DNA from: Blautia sp. An81
GTDB taxonomy: Bacteria > Bacillota > Clostridia > Lachnospirales > Lachnospiraceae
Assembly (NCBI RefSeq): GCF_002161285.1
Contig: NZ_NFHH01000002.1
Coordinates: forward strand, 186,001 to 250,000
Direction: 5' to 3'
Length of the DNA: 64,000 nucleotides
In this document: positions 46,792-55,779 of the stretch, one piece after another
How positions within the stretch are numbered: position 1 is the stretch's first letter
Layout of the letters: each line of letters begins with the position of its first letter
Translations under genes and position numbers: made by a program
Notes under the pieces: generated by a model
Databases searched by the model: none
What the model was told of the DNA's origin: nothing
What the model saw: only the letters and a program-made list of their open reading frames with translations

Positions 46792-47545
46792 AATGTTTTC
46801 TGTTCTCCATTATGAATATAAAATGCAGTTCAAGCGTCTGGTTACATGGGGTGTACTTCTTGTAGCGACGGCACTTTCTTTACTTGACAATTTCCCCTCT
46901 GCCGGGAATTTAGCCCGGTTGGAGTTTTTGAATGAGCCAGCATATTTTGTTTATCGGATCGTGAGCCTCGACAGCCTTGTTTTATTGTTCGGTCTGATGT
47001 TTTTATTAGCAGGACGTATTCCGATAGATACTAAGACAGGAATGAAATCTTTGCTGATGTCATCGGCCTTACGAAAATGGCAATATGTGTTGGGAAAGCT
47101 GTTGAGTGGCTTTCTATATGTTTTCACAATACAGTGTATTTTTCTTTTGCTTAACACGACGATCTATTTTATTGCTGCTCCGTTTAGAATTTCCTTGATT
47201 GAATGTATTGTCCCGTTGGTAAAAGCAATCTTTGTTTCTTTAGTTCCAACGAGTTTATTTGTCAGCTTTTGCTCGATTGCCTTACCGGGGATGATTGACA
47301 TTCGCTTATTCTATATTCTGGCCGCAATATTGTTTGGGTTTAATGCCACCTATGTAGGCTCGGCAGAGGCAATGCCATTTTACTTGATTACTTCCGGTGA
47401 TTTGGTTCGTTTGATATGGGTGCATCCGAGGTGGCCGTTTGTTGATATGGGAAACGTTATTGCAAATGGATTTTTCCTTGTAGGAAGCAGTCTTGTGTTT
47501 GGCAGCCTGCTGTTTTTGAAACACAAGTTTTGGAGGTCAGAATGA
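46784..47545 (+). CDS. ABC exporter membrane protein 1
   Basis: 253 residues from the ATG at 46784 (GGGAGGGAAAGCCC). Six membrane helices with the ABC-2 permease pattern, no large external loop. Overlaps the ATPase gene before and the second membrane gene after, so all three are made together. Substrate unknown; control by BlaI/BlaR1-like proteins suggests response to cell-wall stress. Confidence 0.75.
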   Translation: MRKMFSVLHYEYKMQFKRLVTWGVLLVATALSLLDNFPSAGNLARLEFLNEPAYFVYRIVSLDSLVLLFGLMFLLAGRIPIDTKTGMKSLLMSSALRKWQYVLGKLLSGFLYVFTIQCIFLLLNTTIYFIAAPFRISLIECIVPLVKAIFVSLVPTSLFVSFCSIALPGMIDIRLFYILAAILFGFNATYVGSAEAMPFYLITSGDLVRLIWVHPRWPFVDMGNVIANGFFLVGSSLVFGSLLFLKHKFWRSE

Positions 47546-48177
47546 AAGCGCGAATTGAAAGCGAAGTAAAAATTTTCGGGATAAATTTCTTTATCGTATC
47601 AGCGGCCTTTACGGTTGCTATGATTGTTCTTTCCATCATAGCCGGAGATCTGCTTGATTTTTACCCGGTCAGCTTTGAAGTGATATTTCCGTTTTTTGTA
47701 ACAATCGTTGTTGGTGAATGGGGAAAGACAAGAGCAGACAGTAATTTTGATATAATTGCCGCACAAAGCAAATCTCTTTTCAAATGGGTATTGTTACGTT
47801 ACATAATCGCTTTTGCAATATCCAGTTTATTCGCGGCTTTTAGCATGGCAGGCGCGTCAATTATGCGATACGAAATGCCAATATGGGAATTGATCGTGCT
47901 GTATTTTCCACCAACATTCTTTTTATCGTCGTTGTGTGCCTTGTTAGGGATTATATGTAGGCAAGAACATACTGCAACATTAGTTTGTGGGGTTATATGG
48001 CTGATAATCTTATTGACGCGAAGCCTGTTAAGGTTTCCGGGGGTAGAATATGTCTACTTGTTTATCCGATTTGCCGGAGATCAAAATAATATTTGGCTAT
48101 GGAACAAAGGAATTGTTACTTTGGCAGGTCTATCTTTATGGTGTGTTATTTACTGGAAATGCAAAAGGGTTGATTGA
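47542..48177 (+). CDS. ABC exporter membrane protein 2
   Basis: 211 residues from the ATG at 47542, overlapping the previous stop by four bases. Five to six membrane helices (FFIVSAAFTVAMIVLSIIAGDLL, YIIAFAISSLFAAFSMAGASIM, TATLVCGVIWLIILLTRSLL and others). Probably the second transmembrane half of the exporter. No family name given. Confidence 0.7.
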   Translation: MKARIESEVKIFGINFFIVSAAFTVAMIVLSIIAGDLLDFYPVSFEVIFPFFVTIVVGEWGKTRADSNFDIIAAQSKSLFKWVLLRYIIAFAISSLFAAFSMAGASIMRYEMPIWELIVLYFPPTFFLSSLCALLGIICRQEHTATLVCGVIWLIILLTRSLLRFPGVEYVYLFIRFAGDQNNIWLWNKGIVTLAGLSLWCVIYWKCKRVD

Positions 48178-48645
48178 GGCGCAAGCAAAATAAATATGTA
48201 TTTAATCTGCCCCGCCAGACGGGAAAAGAAAAAAACCGTTGCAGGGCAGGTAACTTTGTGCGCTCATAATGGATTTTCAGAGTACTGCGGCGGCTTTGAA
48301 GAAATTCAGGGCCGCCGCTCTTTTGTACCCTTCGAAGGAATGACGACCATACGCTAAAGATTACGGCGGCTTTAGGAGGGAGTCGCCGTGAAGCGAGAAC
48401 AGCTTCGACATAATCCGGCAGGAATTTACCTGCCAAAAAAAGCTCATCCCCGGCAACGGGGACTTATACCCAAGAAGATGAACTATACCATGTAGGTAAG
48501 CAGCAAAACACACCAGATAGCGTCTGGCTGGCGTATGACCAGAAAGGCGTTTTTTGTCGCATCCTGCGGTTTTCCGTGGGGTGTCGTTCTCCACCGTCCC
48601 CATTTCAATTCACCCGTCAACCCCTGAATTGAAATGGAGGACAAG
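48178..48645. other. Non-coding region with terminator and inverted repeats
   Basis: No convincing gene of normal length. A terminator (48287-48323, GCGGCGGC...GCCGCCGC then TCTTTT) ends the exporter operon. A 35-codon frame with GGAGG in front (GTG at 48389, ending 48496) may be a leader peptide. CCATTTCAATTCA (48600-48612) and TGAATTGAAATGG (48625-48637) form a perfect 13-base inverted repeat just before the remnant at 48646. The GC-rich, structured character resembles non-coding segments of conjugative elements. Confidence 0.45.
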
Positions 48646-48866
48646 TATGTTCAATAAGAAAAGTGAATACGCGCAGAATAAGCCGGGAAATGGCGGGAAC
48701 TTTAGGCACACTGTTTGGAAAGGCGGCTGAGAACGTCATTGTTACGCCCCACCATTTTGTTCTGGTTGGAGTTGCCGGAGCGGGCTTGCTTATCATAGCG
48801 GTACTGGTGTCGTGTATCCCGGTCATGCGGATGAAACCGAAGGCCATTTTGTCACAGATGGAGTAA
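48646..48866 (+). pseudogene. Remnant of an FtsX-type ABC permease
   Basis: The frame from about 48663 encodes ...AGTLGTLFGKAAENVIVTPHHFVLVGVAGAGLLIIAVLVSCIPVMRMKPKAILSQME, the last membrane helix and tail of a MacB/FtsX permease. The upstream start (ATG 48646, GGAGGACAAGT) is in another frame and stops soon, so a large internal deletion and frame change have occurred. The intact ATPase follows after 29 bases without its permease. Confidence 0.7.
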
Positions 48867-48895
48867 AGAAATAGAAAAGAAACGAGGTAAACAGT

Positions 48896-49531
48896 ATGAG
48901 CATCATGGAAGTAAAAAACGTAGGGTATACCTATGACAACCGAAGAAAAGTATTGCGTGGTATAAATGTCCAGATGGAGCAGGGAAAGCTCTATGCAATC
49001 CTTGGCCCGTCCGGCTGTGGGAAGACTACGCTTTTGTCCCTGATCGGCGGTCTGGACAGCCCGACCAGCGGGCAGATCTTATTCGAGGATCAGGATATTG
49101 CGAAGACAGGGCTTTCCGACCACCGGAAGAATCATGTGTCTTTCATTTTCCAGGCATACAACCTGATTGACTATTTGAATCCAAAGGAAAATGTAGCGCT
49201 CACCTCCAAGCTGCCGCCGCTTCCCATCCTGGAGCGCCTGGGCCTGACAAAAGAAGAGGCAAAGCGCAACGTACTGAAGCTCTCCGGCGGTCAGCAACAA
49301 CGTGTGGCTATCGCACGGGCTCTGGCCAGTGAGGCGCCGGTCATTCTTGCCGATGAGCCTACCGGAAATTTGGATGAGGATACGGCACGGGGCATTACGG
49401 AAATTCTGAAGGAAAGCGCCCACAAGATGAACAAATGCGTGGTAGTCGTTACCCATTCAGAGGCACTTGCAAAAGAGGCGGATGTGGTATTCCGTCTGAA
49501 ACGTGGAGAACTGCGTATGGGAAATAAGTGA
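48896..49531 (+). CDS. ABC ATPase, MacB/LolD-like, with truncated permease partner
   Basis: 211 residues with an ACGAGGTAAACAGT site. Walker A GPSGCGKTT, signature LSGGQQQR, Walker [14 protein letters not shown], switch VVTHS: the family that powers antimicrobial-peptide exporters. The permease encoded just upstream is only a fragment, so the ATPase may be orphaned or may serve another FtsX protein such as the one at 53413. Confidence 0.87.
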   Translation: MSIMEVKNVGYTYDNRRKVLRGINVQMEQGKLYAILGPSGCGKTTLLSLIGGLDSPTSGQILFEDQDIAKTGLSDHRKNHVSFIFQAYNLIDYLNPKENVALTSKLPPLPILERLGLTKEEAKRNVLKLSGGQQQRVAIARALASEAPVILADEPTGNLDEDTARGITEILKESAHKMNKCVVVVTHSEALAKEADVVFRLKRGELRMGNK

Positions 49532-49553
49532 AGCGGATTGCGGGGGATGAAGC

Positions 49554-50075
49554 ATGGATAAAGAAAGAATGTCGGCTCTTCCATACTATTTTCAGAACTG
49601 GCTGGTACTGAATAAGACGCCCTTTTATCAGTGGGAAACACACTTTTTCCGGAAGAATACGCTGCTGGTTTGCCTGGAAATCTATGAGGAACTGGAACAG
49701 AAGCTGCGAACAGAACACATTGCAGTAAAAATGGATCTGAAGGAAGTGTGGGATGACAGGGATATTTTATGCACGGCACAGATGCCCGCAGCAGTGTGTT
49801 CCCTTTTCTATACCCTGATCTGGAACCGGGGCCGGATGAAGGTCACTTTATCCGGCAGAGAAAACTGCCTTACCTGTATTGCGGAGACTGCAGATCAGGA
49901 AGATGGCCTGCAGGCGAAAGAACTGGCACAGGCTGCCTTAGAGTGTCGGAAACTGGCGGTGGCTTATCTGGACTCCATCGGGTATGACGTGAAGATCTCC
50001 AGAAGCGGGAAAAAGGAACTGATATCCGTAACATTTCAGGTAGCGGGAAAGGCGGTACGAAACAGGCATGATTGA
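49554..50075 (+). CDS. Unassigned protein, possibly a degenerate histidine-kinase ATPase domain
   Basis: 173 residues. Not clearly recognised. The segment AAVCSLFYTLIWNRGRMKVTLSGRENCLTCIAETADQEDG and the end AYLDSIGYDVKISRSGKKELISVTF recall the first strands and last strand pair of a GHKL ATPase, but the N, G1 and G2 boxes are missing. Its stop overlaps the start of the winged-helix gene (ATGA), so the two are translationally coupled, as a sensor and effector would be. Function by inference only. Confidence 0.5.
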   Translation: MDKERMSALPYYFQNWLVLNKTPFYQWETHFFRKNTLLVCLEIYEELEQKLRTEHIAVKMDLKEVWDDRDILCTAQMPAAVCSLFYTLIWNRGRMKVTLSGRENCLTCIAETADQEDGLQAKELAQAALECRKLAVAYLDSIGYDVKISRSGKKELISVTFQVAGKAVRNRHD

Positions 50076-50478
50076 ACTGGTACTTCGCACGACAGAAAGT
50101 TCCGGTCTGGTGAAGGAACAGATCCTGGCAAGGCTGGATGGAGGTCAGGCATTGCCGGATGCTGATCCGATCCTTGAATATTCCGGACTCTGTATTGACT
50201 CACTTCGCCACCAGGCATCTTATCAGGGGCAGGAAATTTCTCTGACAGAGAATTACGAATTTCACACCCTGGCGTACCTTGCCAGTCAGCCGGGCAGAGT
50301 CTATACGAAAGAACAGATCTATCAGGCAGTCTGGAAAGAGGAGCCGGTGGATGTAAACAGCGCAGTATTCTGTGTCATTGGAAATATCCGCCAGAAGCTG
50401 AGAAAGGTTACAAAGAAAGAATATATCCAGACCGTGTGGGGAGTCGGATACAAATTTGTGGATGTCCCAGGGGAGTGA
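50068..50478 (+). CDS. Stand-alone OmpR-type winged-helix protein
   Basis: 136 residues: an N-terminal 45-residue segment (IELVLRTTESSGLVKEQILARL...) and a full winged helix (ISLTENYEFHTLAYLASQPGRVYTKEQIYQAVWKEEPVDVNSAVFCVIGNIRQKLRKV, then YIQTVWGVGYKFVDV). No receiver domain. Nearly the same protein is encoded at 55780-56190, and the DNA between is a complete two-component/ABC cassette. Followed by a terminator formed by its own last codons. Confidence 0.8.
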   Translation: MIELVLRTTESSGLVKEQILARLDGGQALPDADPILEYSGLCIDSLRHQASYQGQEISLTENYEFHTLAYLASQPGRVYTKEQIYQAVWKEEPVDVNSAVFCVIGNIRQKLRKVTKKEYIQTVWGVGYKFVDVPGE

Positions 50479-50488
50479 GCCCCTGGGA
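50466..50488 (+). terminator. Terminator at the winged-helix stop
   Basis: TCCCAGGGG-AGTGA-GCCCCTGGGA folds over the stop codon, followed by TTATT. The equivalent hairpin occurs at the second copy (56178-56203). Confidence 0.65.
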
Positions 50489-50516
50489 TTATTCAGTATG
50501 AAGGTATGCTCATATT

Positions 50517-50625
50517 CTAAGTTATCAGCATGTACCTTGGGTGAATGGCTCAGACACCCATTTCGGGATGACGCGAAATTCAAATACAAAATTATAGCAG
50601 AACAATATATAGTATTCGATAAACG
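50517..50625 (-). repeat. Decayed copy of the SSB-operon leader
   Basis: Matches 44080-44179: CAGCATGT-CCT-GGGTGAATGG-C-CAGAC-CCCATTTCGGGATGAC, CAAATACAA-ATTATAG, ATATAGTAT. The -10-like TGCTAT is kept but the -35 (TTATCG) and operator have drifted, and no leftward gene remains. It marks lost backbone between a winged-helix gene and an inserted cassette. The rest of the gap to 50740 holds only the promoter region of the next operon. Confidence 0.7.
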
Positions 50626-50740
50626 TATAAAAACAATATATAGAACATTGGCGAATTTAATCTTACAAATCAGTAAGGAAAGCAAATAATGATTTGTGAT
50701 ATAATATGTAAAATATAATAAAAACGAGGGAGGCTGTTCA

Positions 50741-51424
50741 ATGGAAAAAATTCTATATGTAGAAGATGACTTAAGCCTGATTGATGGCTTGCAATATACT
50801 TTGGAGAGTAGCGGATATGCCGTAGACAATGCGAGAACCGTCAAAGAAGCTCTGTCACTGTTTCGGAGCAATCATTACGATTTGCTGCTATTGGATGTCA
50901 CTTTGCCGGATGGCACAGGATTTGATGTCTGTAAAGAGGTACGGAGCAGTTCAACGATCCCGATTATATTTTTAACTGCGTCCGATCAGGAGATCAGCAT
51001 TGTGAAGGGCCTTGACATGGGCGGCGACGATTATATCACAAAGCCCTTTAAGCTCAATGAGCTGCTTTCCAGAATTAAAGCACTTCTTCGGCGCTCTCTG
51101 CAATTTTCAAAAGCAGAGGCAATCTTGGAGGCAAATGGTATTCGTGTAGATACCACTGAAAGGCTTGTCTGGAAAAACGGCGAGCCGGTTGACCTGCCTC
51201 TGGTAGAATACAAACTTCTGTGCCTGTTCATGCAAAATCCAAATCATCTCATGCCACGGGAAATGATTTTAGACCGTATGTGGGATGGCAATGGGAATTT
51301 TGTAGACGATAATACTTTATCCGTTTATATCCGGCGGTTACGAAACAAAATTGAAGATACGCCAAATGCGCCCAAATATCTGCTGACCGAACGTGGAATT
51401 GGATATAAGTGGGTTGTTGAGTGA
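50741..51424 (+). CDS. OmpR-family response regulator (BceR/VanR-like)
   Basis: 227 residues with a GAGGGAGGCTGTTCA site. Receiver with acidic pocket (YVEDDLSL), phospho-acceptor Asp in LLLLDVTLPDG and Lys in YITKPFKL; DNA-binding winged helix at the C-terminus ending in LTERGIGYKW. It forms a two-component system with the next gene and likely activates the ABC transporter behind it in response to antimicrobial peptides. Confidence 0.9.
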   Translation: MEKILYVEDDLSLIDGLQYTLESSGYAVDNARTVKEALSLFRSNHYDLLLLDVTLPDGTGFDVCKEVRSSSTIPIIFLTASDQEISIVKGLDMGGDDYITKPFKLNELLSRIKALLRRSLQFSKAEAILEANGIRVDTTERLVWKNGEPVDLPLVEYKLLCLFMQNPNHLMPREMILDRMWDGNGNFVDDNTLSVYIRRLRNKIEDTPNAPKYLLTERGIGYKWVVE

Positions 51425-51434
51425 GGAAGGATTT

Positions 51435-52670
51435 ATGGGCAAATTAGGGAAAGAAACAAAGACACTGTTAATCGCCATTACCGCTGTCTGCCTCATCTCC
51501 TTTCTTCTGGCTGGGGGGATTGCCACACTTCTGGCAAAAAATTTTCAGCAGGAATTATTGCTCCATGATTATGGTGTTGCAGGCCATTTGTTAAACAATG
51601 AAAAAGAGCTGTCAATCTCCGCTTTTACTTCGCAGCCAAACGAGAATGACATAGAACGCGGCAGGGCGGCTTTAGCTTCTATTGGGTATGATGAAACGAC
51701 TTCCATGCGTTTTCTGCCTGCTGTCCAGATATACCGAAATCAGACAATGTTTTCTGTATTTCTGCTGTTGGTTTTCCTGTTTGGGGCAATCTACTTATCG
51801 CTGTTTCTCTATCTTCGCCGCCAGCACAAGGCGTTCAGTAACGCCGAAAATACCATCCGCCAATTTCTGGATGGCAATACCACATCCCGCATCGAATGTT
51901 CACAGGCTGGTGACTGGTACAGCCTTTTTCATGCCATCAATGAAATGGCGACGATCCTCTCTGCTCATGCCGAGAACCAGCGGCAGACCAAAGAATTTTT
52001 GCAGGACATTATTTCGGATGTATCACATCAGATTAAAACACCGCTGTCTGCCCTGAAAATGTACCATGAGATTATAGAGAGCCATAAAGATGATGCCACA
52101 ACCGTGAGCAGCTTCACCGAAAAATCTCAAAGAGAGATCAAACGGATGGAAGATGTGATTTACACCTTGCTGAAACTGGCGCGGCTGGACGCAGGAATTA
52201 TCCAGATGGAAAAGACCCCGGAAAATCTTTCCGTTCTCATGCAGGATGTTTTGGAACGCTTTGAAACCTGGGCGGAACGGGAGCATAAAACAATTACGCT
52301 TTCCGGTAAAGAAGATGTTGTTTTATCATGCGACGCCCTATGGGTATCGGAAGCCATTGGCAATATTGTAAAAAACGCCTTGGAGCATACAGAGAACGGC
52401 GGCCATATCGGAGTAAAATGGAGCCAGTCCCCTTTAATGACACAGATTGAAATTTCCGATGATGGAAAAGGAATACACCCGGAAGATCTGTATAACATTT
52501 TCAAACGGTTTTACCGCAGTCGTTTTTCATCGGATGTTCATGGCATTGGTTTGGGGCTGCCGCTGGCTAAATCTATTGTAGAAGCTCACGGCGGAACCAT
52601 TTCTGTAACCAGCAGTTTAGGCGCAGGAACCACGTTTACATTGAATTTTTTCAACCTTACAGATGAGTAA
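51435..52670 (+). CDS. Sensor histidine kinase
   Basis: 411 residues from the ATG at 51435 (GAGGAAGGATTT). Two membrane helices (about 8-30 and 110-132) flank an external domain of some 75 residues; HAMP-like linker; H-box DVSHQIKTPLSAL; N-box AIGNIVKNALEHT; G-boxes EISDDGKGIHPED and GIGLGLPLAKSI. A conventional membrane sensor; stimulus probably a cell-envelope antibiotic, given the ABC genes that follow. Confidence 0.9.
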   Translation: MGKLGKETKTLLIAITAVCLISFLLAGGIATLLAKNFQQELLLHDYGVAGHLLNNEKELSISAFTSQPNENDIERGRAALASIGYDETTSMRFLPAVQIYRNQTMFSVFLLLVFLFGAIYLSLFLYLRRQHKAFSNAENTIRQFLDGNTTSRIECSQAGDWYSLFHAINEMATILSAHAENQRQTKEFLQDIISDVSHQIKTPLSALKMYHEIIESHKDDATTVSSFTEKSQREIKRMEDVIYTLLKLARLDAGIIQMEKTPENLSVLMQDVLERFETWAEREHKTITLSGKEDVVLSCDALWVSEAIGNIVKNALEHTENGGHIGVKWSQSPLMTQIEISDDGKGIHPEDLYNIFKRFYRSRFSSDVHGIGLGLPLAKSIVEAHGGTISVTSSLGAGTTFTLNFFNLTDE

Positions 52671-52732
52671 GATAGATGTCACTTGGAAGTAAGTCATAGG
52701 GGGTATGATGTGTCTGTAAGGAGGTCTTGAAT

Positions 52733-53416
52733 ATGAATATTCTTGAAGTACAAGACCTGTGCAAAACCTATGGCACAGGCGAAACAGAAGTTCACGCTTT
52801 GAACCATGTATCATTTTCTGTCCGTAAAGGCGAGTTTATCGCCATCATTGGTGAGTCGGGTTCCGGCAAAAGTACCTTGCTGAATGTGGTTGGCGCTTTG
52901 GACAGCGCCACTTCCGGCAAGGTGTGGATTGATGGACAGGACATTTTTTCTATGCCGGAGAAGAAATTAACTGTGTTCCGGCGGCAGCATATCGGATTTA
53001 TTTTCCAGTCATTCAATCTGATCCCGGAGCTGAATGTGGAACAGAACATCACATTTCCGCTGCTGCTTGACTATAAAAAGCCAAATCAAAAGTTCGTCAA
53101 TGAATTGTTGCAGGTGCTTGGGTTGAGTGAACGCCGGAAACACCTTCCCAGCCAGCTTTCCGGCGGCCAGCAGCAGCGCGTGGCGATTGGCCGGGCATTG
53201 GTTACTCGCCCCGCCCTGATTATGGCAGATGAACCGACCGGAAATCTGGACAGTAAAAACAGTCAGGAAGTTCTGGCTTTGCTGCAAACCATGTCGGACA
53301 GGTATCAACAGACCATTTTGATGATTACCCACAACAAAAACCACGCCAGTGCGGCAGACCGTGTGTTCCGTATGAGCGATGGCGTGCTGAAGGATTTGGG
53401 GGTGTCGTCGCGTTGA
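52733..53416 (+). CDS. ABC ATPase of antimicrobial-peptide type (BceA/MacB-like)
   Basis: 227 residues from the ATG at 52733 (AAGGAGGTCTTGAAT). Walker [10 protein letters not shown], signature LSGGQQQR, Walker [13 protein letters not shown], switch MITHN. It overlaps the permease gene start. With the FtsX permease and the upstream two-component system it forms a detoxification or resistance module. Confidence 0.9.
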   Translation: MNILEVQDLCKTYGTGETEVHALNHVSFSVRKGEFIAIIGESGSGKSTLLNVVGALDSATSGKVWIDGQDIFSMPEKKLTVFRRQHIGFIFQSFNLIPELNVEQNITFPLLLDYKKPNQKFVNELLQVLGLSERRKHLPSQLSGGQQQRVAIGRALVTRPALIMADEPTGNLDSKNSQEVLALLQTMSDRYQQTILMITHNKNHASAADRVFRMSDGVLKDLGVSSR

Positions 53417-55746
53417 AAAGCTATCTTGGATTGGTGCCGCAATATGAAAAGGTACACCGCAGGAACAATCGAATTTCGGTTCTCTGCATTGTCCTTTCTG
53501 TGCTGCTGGTAACTGCTATTTTCAGCATGGCAGATATGGCGCTGCGCGCACAGAAAAATTATTTTATCAAGACGAATGGTGAATACCATATCAGCTTGAC
53601 CGACATTGATGAACAGACGGCAGAACTCGTAAAGGCGCGGGTAGATGTTTCCCTCTGCGGATGGGTCTATCAGGGAAGTGCCGGCAGTATTGGCTCCAAA
53701 GCGGTCAGTTTTGCAGGCGCGAATGAGGACACCTTTTCCACTTTGACAGAAATGGATATGGAAAGTGGCTCATATCCCACCCAGCCCGATGAAGCATTAT
53801 TGAATCAATCGGCTTTGGAACAGTTGGGCCTTGCAGTTAGCGACACCGTGACCGTTACAGTGCCGGATGGTTCCACCCGGGAATACCGCATTACCGGCGT
53901 CCTTGCCGATATGGGAAGTCTGCTTAAAGCGGATGTATATGGCATGGTATTGACCGAGGACGGTTTTCGCCAGATTGCGGATGAAAATGCCCAAAGCGGA
54001 ACCACTTTCCGCGTCCAGTTCAAAGATGGCGTAAACATTCAAAAGGCCATGAATGAAATAAAAGCACAATATGGCCTTTCAGACAGTCAGGTAAGCGAGA
54101 ATACGGCGCTCCTCGGATTGATGGGACAAAGCAAGAACAGCACAATGCAGTCCCTATACATCGTCGCAGGCTTTCTTGTCCTTTTGGTGCTGATTGCCGG
54201 TGCAGTAATGATTGCTGCCAGCTTTAACACAAATGTTCTGGAACGGGTTCAGTTCTATGGACTTTTGCGGTGCTTGGGGGCATCCAAAGCACAGGTAAAG
54301 CACTTCGTCATTCTTCAAGGGCTGCGCCAAAGTATAAAAGGCGTACCGATTGGGCTGGTTGCCGGACAGATCATTACATGGTGTGCCTGCCTCTTGCTGA
54401 AATCCATCAGCGGGGAACGCTTTTCAGAAATACCGCTTTTTCAGTTCAGTGTAAGCGGTCTGATTGCTGGCGCGGTGATCGGTTTTCTGATTGTACTGCT
54501 GGCATCCCTGTCCCCGGCAAAAAAGGCTTCTAAAGTATCTCCAGTAACTGCAATCAGCGGCAGTTCACAGCTTACGCAGAATAAGAGGGCTGCAAATACA
54601 AAGCTGTTCCACATTGAAACCAGCATGGGAATTTTCCATGCACTGTCCGGCAAAAAGAATGTATTCCTTATGACCTGCTCGTTTGCTATCAGTATTATGA
54701 TGTTCCTGTCGTTTCAGGTAATGGTAGTCTTTCTCAATCAGGGAATGCCTGCACTCTCTCCATCGGCAGCGGATGTATCTGTTACAATGGGAAATACGCC
54801 TCTGGACAAGTCGCTGGTGGAACAAATCAGCGAAACGGAAGGTGTTGACAAAGTTTTTGGCCGTATGGAAATGGCTGGCCTTTCTGTTTCCTCTGATGTG
54901 GGAGAAGGAACCATCACGCTCATTTCCTACGATGATAACCAATTCGGGTGGGCGAAAGAAGAATTGAATGAGGGCAGTATCACGCCTGCTATTGAAAATA
55001 CAGATCGTGTTCTGGTCACTTATCAAGATGGTGCAAACTGGAATGTTGGAGATAGCATAGTCCTTCATACAACTTCTGGCGATAAGCAGGTAACGATTGC
55101 CGGAATACTGGCAACATCCACGGCCAGTGCGGTGAACGGTGCAGGCAGCAGCGGATATATGATCTGCTCGGAACAGACATTTACCGCTTTGGTTGGTGAT
55201 TTGGGCTATACGACGATTGATGTTCAATTTTCTTCTGCTGGCGGGGATGATACTGTTTCCACAATACGGAGCATGATCCCATCCGACAGCACTGTTTCAG
55301 ACAAGAGAATTACCAATTCCGAGTCCCAAAGCTCCTACTATACAGGCGCGGTGTTTATTTATGGTTTCCTCATCATTATTGCACTTATCACGGTGTTTAA
55401 CATTTTTAACAGCATGAACGCCAGTGTAGCGTCCAGAACAAGGCAGTACGGCATTATGCGTTCTATCGGAATGGGGGCAAATCAGCTTTACAAGATGATT
55501 GCGGCGGAAGCCTTTACCTATGCGATACTTGGCTGTATTGTCGGATGCGTCCTGGGGCTGCCGCTGAACAGGCTGATGTTCCAGTTTTTGATTGCAGATA
55601 AATGGGGAACTGCATGGCAAATCCCTGTGGGTTCCCTTCTTTTGATCGTGTTTCTCTGCCTTGCGTCTGCGGCGATTGCGATTAGACGCCCCATCCGTCA
55701 AATCAGCAGAATGGCAATCGTGGACACAATTAAGCTTCAACAGTAG
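53413..55746 (+). CDS. FtsX-family ABC permease
   Basis: 777 residues, TTG start overlapping the ATPase stop. Two FtsX cores, each with a cluster of helices (YIVAGFLVLLVLIAGAVMIAASFNTNVLERVQFYGLLRCLGASKAQ and IYGFLIIIALITVFNIFNSMNASVASRTRQYGIMRSIGMGANQ), and large external segments after the first and middle helices. This 'two FtsX + MacB-PCD' layout suits peptide antibiotic resistance pumps. The transporter is probably induced by the kinase/regulator pair upstream. Confidence 0.88.
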   Translation: MKSYLGLVPQYEKVHRRNNRISVLCIVLSVLLVTAIFSMADMALRAQKNYFIKTNGEYHISLTDIDEQTAELVKARVDVSLCGWVYQGSAGSIGSKAVSFAGANEDTFSTLTEMDMESGSYPTQPDEALLNQSALEQLGLAVSDTVTVTVPDGSTREYRITGVLADMGSLLKADVYGMVLTEDGFRQIADENAQSGTTFRVQFKDGVNIQKAMNEIKAQYGLSDSQVSENTALLGLMGQSKNSTMQSLYIVAGFLVLLVLIAGAVMIAASFNTNVLERVQFYGLLRCLGASKAQVKHFVILQGLRQSIKGVPIGLVAGQIITWCACLLLKSISGERFSEIPLFQFSVSGLIAGAVIGFLIVLLASLSPAKKASKVSPVTAISGSSQLTQNKRAANTKLFHIETSMGIFHALSGKKNVFLMTCSFAISIMMFLSFQVMVVFLNQGMPALSPSAADVSVTMGNTPLDKSLVEQISETEGVDKVFGRMEMAGLSVSSDVGEGTITLISYDDNQFGWAKEELNEGSITPAIENTDRVLVTYQDGANWNVGDSIVLHTTSGDKQVTIAGILATSTASAVNGAGSSGYMICSEQTFTALVGDLGYTTIDVQFSSAGGDDTVSTIRSMIPSDSTVSDKRITNSESQSSYYTGAVFIYGFLIIIALITVFNIFNSMNASVASRTRQYGIMRSIGMGANQLYKMIAAEAFTYAILGCIVGCVLGLPLNRLMFQFLIADKWGTAWQIPVGSLLLIVFLCLASAAIAIRRPIRQISRMAIVDTIKLQQ

Positions 55747-55779
55747 CATAATGGTATGGCAAGAAAAAGGTAATAAGAA

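Noticed and set aside
48361-48603. Minus-strand frame of 80 codons in the non-coding gap
   Set aside because: No ribosome binding site and no recognisable protein; the DNA is rich in hairpins.
48200-48640. Group II intron or riboswitch
   Set aside because: Structured and GC-rich, but no domain V-like sequence, intron start, or known aptamer core could be matched.
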